Shown: piece by piece, positions 1-7,767 of the stretch | Layout of the letters: every line of letters begins with the position of its first letter | Position numbering within the stretch: position 1 is the stretch's first letter | Program-made: the position numbers and the translations under genes | Notes under the pieces: model-generated | What the model saw: the letters and a program-made list of their open reading frames with translations, nothing else | Databases searched by the model: none | What the model was told of the DNA's origin: nothing | Source: Palsa-504 sp963808315 | GTDB taxonomy: Bacteria; Actinomycetota; Actinomycetes; Streptosporangiales; Streptosporangiaceae | DNA: 64,000 bases | Direction of reading: 5' to 3' | Assembly: GCA_963808315.1 (NCBI GenBank) | Contig: CAWEFK010000002.1 | Span: forward strand, 186,001-250,000

Positions 1-95
1 AGGTCCCTGATTTCGGCACGGTCGAGATCCACGTCCGCGACCAGCAACCGCAGCGAATTCGTCCCGCAGTCCACGGCGGCGACCCGGACGGTCAT
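1..95 (-). CDS. Ppx/GppA exopolyphosphatase/guanosine pentaphosphatase, N-terminal end only
   Basis: Only the first 31 or so codons lie in the window; the gene runs off the left edge. The peptide carries AAVDCGTNSLRLLVAD, the first phosphate-binding loop of the Ppx/GppA phosphatases of the ASKHA fold. The family hydrolyses polyphosphate or pppGpp. The ATG at 95-93 is the expected family start, but no stop codon separates it from the DUF501 frame upstream, so it may be an internal Met of a longer polypeptide. The order eno-ftsB-DUF501-ppx is the usual actinobacterial one. The family assignment is firm; which phosphatase activity it has cannot be told from this fragment. Confidence 0.85.
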   Translation of the reverse strand, partial: MTVRVAAVDCGTNSLRLLVADVDLDRAEIRD

Positions 96-596
96 CCGCT
101 GTCCCGCGGAACGCACGGTCCCGGACAGCCACCAGTCGCCCACGGCATCCAGCGCCTCACGGCCGAACGGGTTAACGCCGGCCGCCGCAAGCTCGTGAGC
201 GACTAGCGCATGCAGGCACTTCACTCGCTCAGGCATGCCGCCCGCCGACTGCGTGCCCGGCGGCAACGGCTCGATGCGCGCTGCTCGCGCCGCCGTCTCC
301 CGGCGGCTCAGGTAGTCGCGGTGCGCGGAGTCATAACGGCGTCGCAGCGTCTCGTCGGCCAGCCTCGCGGTCATCTCCCGCATCAGCCCCGAGGCTTCCA
401 GCTTGCTCACCGCCGCGTTCGCTCGCGGGCAGGTCAGATAGTAAAGCGTGGGAAACGGGCTGCCGTCGGGCAGCCTGGGCGCCGTTTCCGCGACATCGGG
501 GAGCCCGCACGGGCAGCGGTGGGCGACGCTCAGCAACCCGCGCGGTGAGCGGCCCAGCTGAGCGGCGATGACCTCCTGATCCTGCTTCGCTATCAC
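96..596 (-). CDS. DUF501 family protein, in frame with ppx/gppA
   Basis: The GTG at 596-594 overlaps the ftsB stop as GTGA. The translation has the DUF501 hallmarks: HRCPCGLPDV near the N-terminus, then PFPTLYYLTCPRAN and, near the end, VKCLHALVAHELA. I checked each codon from 596 to 93 and found no stop, so the frame passes straight into the ppx start (…SAGQR-MTVRVAAVD). DUF501 has no established activity; its Cys-rich N-terminus suggests metal or redox chemistry, which is inference. It belongs to the eno-ftsB-DUF501-ppx operon. The real protein may be a DUF501-Ppx fusion, or the separating stop may have been lost through a sequence error. Confidence 0.85.
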
Positions 597-1000
597 TTCG
601 CCGGACTCTTCTGGTTGGCGTCTGCCTCCTCGACGGACTGCCAGAGCTTGGCGTACCAGGGCGCCGGAACCGTCCGAGCGGTCCCGGCCGCGGGAGTCCC
701 TGCCGGCTGGCCGCCTTCCACGATGTAGCACTGCTTGCCCGGGAAGCACATGTCAAGCTCCTGCCGGGCCAGCTGCTCGATGTAGGACGGGCTGGCCAGC
801 TTGGCCTGCTGCGCTTCCAGGCTTTTCACCTGTTCCTGCATCGCCTGCTGCTGAGCCACCAGCTGACCGATCACGTGCCGCTGGGCCACGTATTCGCGGA
901 CGGGGTACGCCAGGCTCAGCACGATCGCGCAGATCACTACCGCAAGCACCGCAGCCCGGCCGGTCAGCCGGGTTGACCTGGGAGCAGCGGAAGGGGACAT
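593..1000 (-). CDS. ftsB: FtsB/DivIC-type septum formation initiator
   Basis: This 135-residue protein has a short basic cytoplasmic tail, one membrane helix at about residues 16-35, and a coiled coil at about 40-72 rich in Gln, Ala and Leu. The conserved segment SPSYIEQLARQELDMCFPG follows at about 74-92. That is the DivIC/FtsB layout, a bitopic divisome protein that works with FtsL and FtsQ. Its ATG overlaps the eno stop as ATGA, and its own stop overlaps the DUF501 GTG, so the genes are probably translationally coupled. The C-terminal 35 residues are Ala/Pro-rich and look disordered. The eno-ftsB neighbourhood is conserved in actinobacteria and supports the call. Confidence 0.9.
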   Translation of the reverse strand: MSPSAAPRSTRLTGRAAVLAVVICAIVLSLAYPVREYVAQRHVIGQLVAQQQAMQEQVKSLEAQQAKLASPSYIEQLARQELDMCFPGKQCYIVEGGQPAGTPAAGTARTVPAPWYAKLWQSVEEADANQKSPAK

Positions 1001-2292
1001 CAGCCCTTGGGGGTCCGGGCCGCGAACCGCGGGTAGGCGCCGGCGCCCGCATAGATCGCCGCGTCGCCGAGGAGTTCTTCGATCCTGAGCAGCTGGTTGT
1101 ATTTCGCGACCCGCTCGCCCCGGGCAGGCGCACCGGTCTTGATCTGGCCGCAGTTGGTGGCCACGGCCAGATCCGAGATCGTGGTGTCATCGGTCTCGCC
1201 GGAGCGGTGGCTGATCACGCAGCTGAACCCGGCGCGGTGGGCCAGGCTCACCGCGTCCAGGGTCTCGGTAACCGAGCCGATCTGGTTCAGCTTGACCAGC
1301 AGGGAGTTCGCCGAGCGCGCGGCGATGCCGCGGCCAATCCGTTCCGGGTTGGTGACGAAGATATCGTCACCCACCACCTGAACGAGATCGCCCACGCTCG
1401 CGGTCAGCTCCTGCCAGCCCGGCCAGTCTTCCTCCGCGAGCGGGTCTTCGATCGAGACGATGGGATAGGCGCCGAGCCAGTCGGCGTAGATCGCCGTCAT
1501 CTGCGCCGATGTCTGGGGCTTGCCCTCGAAGTTGTAGGCGCCATCGCCGTAGAACTCCGATGCGGCCGCGTCTATGGCCAGCCCGACATCACGGCCGGGA
1601 GTGAATCCCGCCTTGCCGATCGCCTCGACGATGAGGTCGAGCGCGGCCCGGTTGTGCTCGAGGTCGGGAGCGAAGCCGCCTTCGTCGCCGACGCCGGTCG
1701 ACAGTCCGCGCTGCTTGATCACCGACTTCAGCGCGTGGTAGACCTCGGCTCCCCAGCGCAGCGCGTCGCCGAAGGTCGCCGCGCCCAGCGGGATGATCAT
1801 GAACTCCTGGATGTCGACGTTGTTATCCGCGTGCGCGCCGCCGTTCATGATGTTCATCAGCGGAACGGGCAGCACGTGCGCATTGGGACCGCCGAGGTAG
1901 CGGAACAGCGGGAGACCGCTTGAGTCCGCGGCGGCCCGGGCCACCGCCATGCTGACGCCGACGATGGCGTTCGCGCCCAGCCTCGACTTGTCCGGCGTCC
2001 GGTCCAGGTCGATCATCGCCTGGTCGACCAGTCGCTGGTCATCGGCCTCGTGACCGAGCAGCTCCGGCTGGATCTCGTCGATGACCGACTGAACCGCCCG
2101 GCTCACCCCCTTGCCGCCGTATTCGGAGCCGCCGTCTCTCAGCTCTACGGCCTCAAAGGCGCCGGTCGAGGCCCCGCTCGGTACGCCGGCCCGGCCGACC
2201 GTCCCGTCGTCCAGCGCTACCTCGACCTCAAGGGTCGGATTGCCGCGGGAATCCAGGATCTGCCGGGCGTGGATCGCTTCAATGGAGGCCAC
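1000..2292 (-). CDS. eno: Enolase (phosphopyruvate hydratase)
   Basis: Enolase interconverts 2-phosphoglycerate and phosphoenolpyruvate in cytosolic glycolysis. The protein is 430 residues, the usual bacterial length. It has ARQILDSRGNPTLEVEV at the N-terminus, the substrate loop SGASTGAFEAVELRDG, the metal ligands in GDEGGFAPDL and SIEDPLAEEDW, the catalytic Lys in LLVKLNQIG, and the signature SHRSGETDDTTISDLAVA. No key residue is missing. The gene begins at an ATG about 110 bases from the end of the next block and heads the eno-ftsB-DUF501-ppx operon. The interval 2293-2405 presumably holds its promoter, but I see no clear -35/-10 pair there. Confidence 0.98.
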   Translation of the reverse strand: MASIEAIHARQILDSRGNPTLEVEVALDDGTVGRAGVPSGASTGAFEAVELRDGGSEYGGKGVSRAVQSVIDEIQPELLGHEADDQRLVDQAMIDLDRTPDKSRLGANAIVGVSMAVARAAADSSGLPLFRYLGGPNAHVLPVPLMNIMNGGAHADNNVDIQEFMIIPLGAATFGDALRWGAEVYHALKSVIKQRGLSTGVGDEGGFAPDLEHNRAALDLIVEAIGKAGFTPGRDVGLAIDAAASEFYGDGAYNFEGKPQTSAQMTAIYADWLGAYPIVSIEDPLAEEDWPGWQELTASVGDLVQVVGDDIFVTNPERIGRGIAARSANSLLVKLNQIGSVTETLDAVSLAHRAGFSCVISHRSGETDDTTISDLAVATNCGQIKTGAPARGERVAKYNQLLRIEELLGDAAIYAGAGAYPRFAARTPKG

Positions 2293-2405
2293 CGCTGGCT
2301 CCTTGCCTCTACTCGTATCGGGCGCCTGTGCCGGGCCGAGCCTCCGGGCCCGCCCTTAGGGAGCCTAGTCGAGCGGCCACACTCCGTGCTGCGGGCCACG
2401 CCGTT

Positions 2406-3892
2406 TCAGGCGGCGAAAAGGGCCCATACCGACAGGTTTCTGGCGTCGTCCGCGCCCAGGTGAACTCTGGCCAGCATGAAGATGAAATTTCGCACCGGCG
2501 GCGAAGCGGTGCTTAACGTGGTCCGCCGGAGCAACCCTGCGGTCACCGGGTCGGCGTGATCCTGGATGGCTTCGAGCACCCGGCGGTGATCGGCGCAGAG
2601 CGAATCACCATGGCGCTGGGCCATCGCCGCCGAACGCATCAGCGCCTGGCGCGGGGCCGCGCGAAGCGTCGCGTCGAGCATGGACCACGAAAGCTCGTTG
2701 AGGGTGCCCCGGACGATGCCCGGGTCCTGGGTGCGATCACAGACCTCGGCGAGGGCGGACAGGAGCTTGACGGCTCGCGGCTCGGGCGCCATATCCATCC
2801 GGAACGCGTCGAGCATGGGACACGGCGGGTCGACGATCGCCGCGGCCTCGAACGCGTTAAGCAGCGGGCTGACGTCGCCCGCGGTGAGGGGGTCGTACAG
2901 GCCGGGGAAAGGGATCTCCTCGTACCCGCGGTCGTACCCGCTGACGTAGACCGGGGTCGCCGAACCCGAGCTGGCCAGCACGGCGAGGGCGAGATCCATC
3001 AGGCTAACCGGCCAGCCGAGGTCGGAAATGGCGTGTATGCGGTACTCTCCGCTGGTAGCACCGAGGCACGCCAGCAGGAGCAGCTGCGCGGACTCGAGTG
3101 CCGACTGGACGTAGAACGCGATCTCCGGGCTGTGCAGCCGGATGGCGCCGCTGCCCTTGGCCCACTCGTGCAGCCGCTGGTAGATGATCGAGTTGTCTAG
3201 GACGTGCGTGAACCGGCCGGCCGAGACCAGCATGCCGGTGCTGGTGGCACGCCCGACGAGACCCACTCCGCGGCGCGTTTGGAGGCGGTGTACATATCCG
3301 GCGAGTAAGGCCGCAGGGCCTTGCCGGTCGAGGCGCAGACCACCTGCGGGACTCCGGCCTCGGCCGCGGCGATGAGCACATTGCGGGTGCCGAGGACATT
3401 GGTGGACACCGTGCGGTGGACTTCGACCTCGGCGAGGCCCGGATCCCGCTGAGCGGCCACATGGAAGATCAAGTCAGGCCTGACGTCACCGATCAGCCGG
3501 TCCAGTGCGTCCCGATCCCTGACGTCGGCGGAGCGGTACTCCACGCCGGGGTGCCTTGGCCGGCTATCCGATACGCCACGGCTCACGCTGACCAGGCGAC
3601 CCGGGCGGCGGATCACAGCTGAGAGATGAGCGTCGAGCCGATGCACCCGGTACCGCCGGTCACCATCACGGTCTTGTCCTTGCAGCCGCTCGGCCAGCTG
3701 CGCCTCGGGCAGGCACAGACCGCGCTCAGCGATGGACAGGAACCGTGCGTGCTCCTCGGCGGCGCTCGTTCTGGCCGCAATCAGCGACCGGGTCAGATCG
3801 CGAAGCGTGCCCATGGTCTCGTCGTCCAGAACCTGCTGCCCGGGCGGCGCGACCTCTCGCATCTTCGTGATGATTTCTGGAACCAGTCCCAC
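2406..3892 (-). pseudogene. Frameshifted CapD-like NAD(P)-dependent sugar-nucleotide SDR
   Basis: Three reading frames must be joined to recover one protein. From a GTG at 3892, with GGGAGG six bases upstream, a helical segment of about 75 residues leads to the Rossmann nucleotide loop VMVTGGTGCIGST, which lies in a second frame. The frame then returns for the Asp-rich strand region (YRSADVRD, DLIFHVAAQRDP) and the YTASKRAAEWV segment with the catalytic Tyr and Lys. A further shift near 3265 leads to the substrate-binding half, VGRATSTGMLVSAGRF to the stop at 2406. The architecture resembles CapD-like dehydratase/epimerases that make sugar nucleotides for surface polysaccharide. At least three frame changes make decay plausible, though sequence error is possible. 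Confidence 0.7.
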
Positions 3893-4563
3893 CCCATGCC
3901 TCCCGCCTAAATTTCCCCTACACATGTCACGTAATAACGCGACGACGTGCCTCCCTCGAGATGCCCGTGCGGGTGCAGATCCAGACATCCGACATCGCTC
4001 TGAAACCCCAATGGATGCCAAATTTATCCCCCATTAGGGGGACAATGACGGACAGTTTAGCACTGAGCATTAGTAACGGATATGGAGGTGGCGGTCAACT
4101 CCGGTCCGCCACCTCCGGTCGCGCCCGTCGATCCGGGATAGGGCGGGGCAACCAGGCCAGCCTACGGTTTCGCAGTCGCCCATAGAACTTTAACCGACCT
4201 TTTTTATAGCTATTAGGACGGCCGATGCCTGTTTATCCAGCGCAGCGCGCGACTTATCCAGCGCAGCGCGCGACCGCAGCGGAGTTCGCCACCGGGCCTG
4301 CCTGCCCGCTGGGCCGGACGGCTCGCTCGGCTCACTCGCCGCGCTGGCCGCGGATGCCTCGCCCCGTATTGATGTGTACACGGCTAACCATCGCATTGCT
4401 GACAGTAACGGGGCTATGGCCCTAGATGACCTGATAAACTCCTCAGGCATCACCGCGCCGGAGGTGAAGGGGACATTTCCGGGCGGTCCAGCTGCAAGCG
4501 GGCACGTGCTTGTCAACCGGAAGGAAGCTACCTGCCCGCGGACGTCACCAGCCGGGAGGGACT
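3893..4563. other. Divergent intergenic region, AT-richer, no convincing gene
   Basis: This 670-base stretch separates the broken SDR from the broken GH18 gene. Its first 300 bases are clearly AT-richer than the surroundings. They include a small hairpin, TCCCCCATTAGGGGGA, at 4027-4042, and the AT-rich run CTTTTTTATAGCTATTAGG near 4199-4217, a plausible promoter element. A tandem 21-bp repeat lies at 4233-4274. Short open frames occur on both strands, but none has both a ribosome site and protein-like composition. Confidence 0.5.
4233..4274. repeat. Tandem 21-bp direct repeat, two copies
   Basis: Two perfect head-to-tail copies of a 21-base unit beginning TTATCCAGCGCAG and ending GCGCGAC occupy 4233-4253 and 4254-4274. 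The unit length is a multiple of three. It sits between divergent, damaged genes, so no coding role can be shown. Confidence 0.9.
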
Positions 4564-7022
4564 GTGACACAAGTCATAACGGGGACAGCTGAGGAGCCCG
4601 GTTCAGCGCCGCGGGCTTCGCGCCGAGAGCCTTCGCGCCCGTGATCATGGATGCGGGTCGCGTCTCGCCGGTCGTTACGGAGGCAGATGCCTGAGGTGGC
4701 TGGCACATCCGAGACCGAACGCATGTCCGACGCGGAACGCACCAAAGGTGAATGAAGCGTCCGCAGGGTGACGCTCGGGCATCGGAGGCTCGCAGCTGGT
4801 TCCAGCGCGGGCAGCGGCTGCCGCCGTCACCCTGACGTACACCGGCCAAGTCCGCTCCGGCGGCCGCCACGCCCGGCCACCCCGGATAAGGCGCCCCGGC
4901 TGACGGCGGCGGTGTCTCGATTGAGCGGCCCGCGACGGCCGGCCAGGCCCCCGGCCGGCCGCTGGCCTAGCGCAGCCAAGCGGCCCGAGACCTACACCGA
5001 GCCCGACACCATGATTTTGCCCGAGCTCCGGGTCAGCCCGCCCCGGAGCCGAAGAACGGAACCGGCAAGCCGCCCGCGGCGGCCGTTCGCCAGCAGGCCG
5101 CCGAGGCCAAGACCATGCCGTCGGCTCCCGCCCCCGCGCACCGCCGCCCGCATCCGCCCCAGCCGGGGCCAAGCCTCCCTCGTCGGCCCGGCCCCGGGGT
5201 TTCGAAGGGCCGCTCGGGGCCCGCGGCCGGGCCACCTCGCCGTTACTATTCTGGCTCCACGCCCCCGGCCTGGCCCGATGCGCTGAACCAGCCCGAGCCG
5301 GAGACCGTCATCCTGCCGAAGCTCGTGGTCAGCCGGCCTCCAGCACACGGCAACGGCGCCAGGAACGGGGCCCGGACCAGCGCAAGGACGGCAACCACCG
5401 GCCAGCGGCGGCCGGCTGACGTCAAGGCTGTCCGGCCCGACGCGCTGGCCGAGCCCGAGACCATGCTCCTGCCGGTAGTTCCCGACCTCCCCGGCAAGGC
5501 CAGTCGGGATCGGTCGGCGCCCGTCGACCGGCGCGGGACGCCAAGACCGCGTCGGGGCGCGCGAAGTCGCGGGCCACTGGCCGCCGGCACCGCAGCGCCG
5601 GGCACTGTGCCGCCGCGCGCGACCCGGAAAGGGCCGGTCAAGTTCATCGCATCGCTCAGCCGACGGCTCACGCGTGCCATCGGGCGGCACAGGCCGTTGA
5701 TCGTCGCCCTGGCCGCGATCGCAGCCATCGCCGCGGCCGCGACCCTGATATCGGTCCGGCTGGACGCCAGCCCCCGGCCCGCTCGGGGCGCCGCCGATGG
5801 ACATTCCCGTCGCCGAGCGGCAACGGCCAGGTCGTTCAGGTTGCCACCTCAAGCCGCGTGGCCTACGACGGCACCCGCGGCGGTGCCCGCCAGCTGCAAG
5901 CAGGTGAGCCTGAAGGGTATGGCTGGCGCCTCGGTCGTCAGTTATCTCGACGACAACACCAACCAGCACGATCTCGTGGCCACCGAAGCCAAGGGCCTCC
6001 GAGCTGCTCGACTTCTCCTGGACGAGCCTGTCCAGCCCGACCGACTTGGTCCAGGACCGATTCGTTCGACCCGTCGCTTGATGACCGAGTTGACGACGGC
6101 AGATCAATCCGGTCCGTGCGGGCTGCGTTTCGCGACCCTCAGCGATAACGACCCGAGCCATGAGCCACAGTGCCGACGTGCGCATGATGACCCAGATCCT
6201 CACCAGCTCCAGCGTCCGTAAGGCGCACGTGCTGGCGGTCGCGCAGTGGATGGCCAGCCAGCCTCTCGCCACCGGGCTGACGATCGACTACGAGAACGGC
6301 CTGCCGCAGAATCTGAGCGACCTCAAAACCGCGGAGCAGGCGGCCGGTGGTCCGGACTGTCGCTGGACGAGGCGGTGAACCGACTGAGCAACGACTACAC
6401 CGAGCTGGTCGGGGAAATCGCAGCCGCCATGCACCGCCAGCATCGCCTGGTGCGGCTGATGGCCCCGGTGCGGGACAGCGACGACGTCGATGTCGCGACC
6501 ACGGACATCGCGCCGTACTTGCTGGACTACGGAGCATTGGCGCAGTACGTCGATCAGATAGTGCTTAAGGCCTACGATTTCAGCTACGCCACGGGAAATC
6601 CCGGGCCGATCGCCGCGTTCGCGGACGTGGCCAAGGTGCTTGCCTATGTGCACAGCTACAACGTGCCATGGAGCAAGCTCGCGGTCGGGGAGCCTTTGTA
6701 TGCTTACGACTGGACGGTAAATAAGAGCGGCGACATTGCCGTCAACGCCAAGGGCCAGCCCATTTCTGCCACTACCCTGACCGCTACCAAGATCGCCGCA
6801 GGTAAAGGCCAATGGCAAAAAGTGAAAACCGATGACGGGGAAACCGAGTACTCGTATACCCGGGCCGGGCAGAAACACATCGTCTGGGACGCCTCAAGCG
6901 CGCTCAAGACTGAGCAGGCGTGGCTCAAGCGCAACTACGCGCAGATCGGTGTCGAAGTCTCGGGTGTCGGCAACGCCGACCCCGCCGGGTCGGCCCTAGC
7001 CGTCACGGCCCTCGGCAGCTAG
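4564..7022 (+). pseudogene. Frameshifted membrane-anchored GH18 glycosidase-like protein with repetitive N-terminus
   Basis: The catalytic part is a family 18 glycosidase of the YaaH/chitinase type. AHVLAVAQWMASQPLATGL followed by TIDYEN (6220-6297) is the active-site strand, and YVDQIVLKAYDFSYATGNPG, AVGEPLYAYDW and an IVWD barrel strand follow up to the stop at 7022. Upstream, in a different frame, are one membrane helix near 5700-5750 and a long Pro/Arg/Ala-rich cytoplasmic region. That region carries three copies of an EPxTxxLP motif, at 4999-5037, 5295-5333 and 5451-5480. A GTG at 4564 with GGGAGG ahead is the best start, but its frame closes after 26 codons. At least four frame changes are needed (about 4.6, 5.04, 6.0 and 6.36 kb). 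The first acid of DGxxxDxE reads Thr. It may be dead or badly sequenced. Confidence 0.65.
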
Positions 7023-7227
7023 TGCTCCCGACCGGGCTGCTCCCCGCTGGTCCCCGGAAGCCGGGGCCGCCGATGGTCGGGTGTCCGCCTCACGCGCGCC
7101 AACCGTCTCGATTCCGAGACGTTCCGGGCGGCTCTGGGCCCGGGCCCGCATCGATGACGTAACATCAGTAAACTTGGACATCGACGGCTATAAGGTAGTA
7201 TCTACTAGAGTAGGGTGTGCTGTCTGG

Positions 7228-7295
7228 GCAGGGAGCCCCCTGCGAGCAGGCAAAATACACAGCAAATAATGGCTGCGATAATCGTTGTATTTTGC
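7228..7295. promoter_or_regulatory. Inverted repeats upstream of a small membrane protein gene
   Basis: A perfect 10-bp inverted repeat, GCAAAATACA at 7250-7259 and TGTATTTTGC at 7286-7295, flanks 26 bases in an unusually AT-rich stretch. A TATAAA box follows at 7299-7304, before the gene at 7342. A second small hairpin, GCAGGG-AGCC-CCCTGC, lies at 7228-7243. An operator or an attenuating leader would fit; which one cannot be decided from sequence. Confidence 0.5.
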
Positions 7296-7341
7296 TCTAT
7301 AAATGCATTTTGGAATGCTTCCAGGAAGCGGGGAGGCGATT

Positions 7342-7713
7342 ATGGGCACGCCAATAAAAAAAGAGTTCGGCCCGGGTTATGATCACCCGAGCCGCGAATT
7401 TCATATCTTGGCCGTAATCTTGCCGACGGTACTGATAATTGCGCTCGCCGTTATCCTGGTACGCCGTGAAGGCGCCCCAAGCAGCAAGGTCATGCGCAGC
7501 CCCGTAGTCGCCTGCCCGACGCAGACGTGCCCACCCCCGCAGTCCTCGAGCCCGGCCACCCCGACGGGGACGGCCCGTCCGACGCAGACGGCCAAGAAGA
7601 CGTCCGGTTCGTCGTCAAGGCCGTCAGCCACCCTGGTACTAAGCGTCACAGGTGCGATGCTTGGCCAGGCATCGTCCGCTATAACTCATGCGGTAGTTCT
7701 TTCCAGCGCGTAG
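7342..7713 (+). CDS. Small single-pass membrane protein with Ser/Thr/Pro-rich tail
   Basis: I do not recognise a family. The ATG at 7342 is preceded by GGGGAGGCG at good spacing, which makes it better than the upstream in-frame ATG at 7303. The 123-residue product has a short charged N-terminus (GTPIKKEFGPGYDHPSREFH), one membrane helix at about residues 22-39 (ILAVILPTVLIIALAVIL), and an outward tail rich in Ser, Thr and Pro containing a CPTQTC pair. The tail looks like a disordered extracytoplasmic linker. It lies 54 bases upstream of the NodB-like/GT2 gene on the same strand, so an accessory role in that synthase is likely but inferred from position only. Confidence 0.6.
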   Translation: MGTPIKKEFGPGYDHPSREFHILAVILPTVLIIALAVILVRREGAPSSKVMRSPVVACPTQTCPPPQSSSPATPTGTARPTQTAKKTSGSSSRPSATLVLSVTGAMLGQASSAITHAVVLSSA

Positions 7714-7767
7714 TCCAGTGGCCGCAGCAGCCACGGACCAAGACGAGTTTGAGGAGAACGAGAGAAC

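Noticed and set aside
4190..4570. Minus-strand 126-codon frame, and plus-strand frame at 4225-4425 with YPAQRAT repeats
   Set aside because: Neither has a convincing ribosome site; composition follows the local tandem repeat. I could not choose either as a gene.
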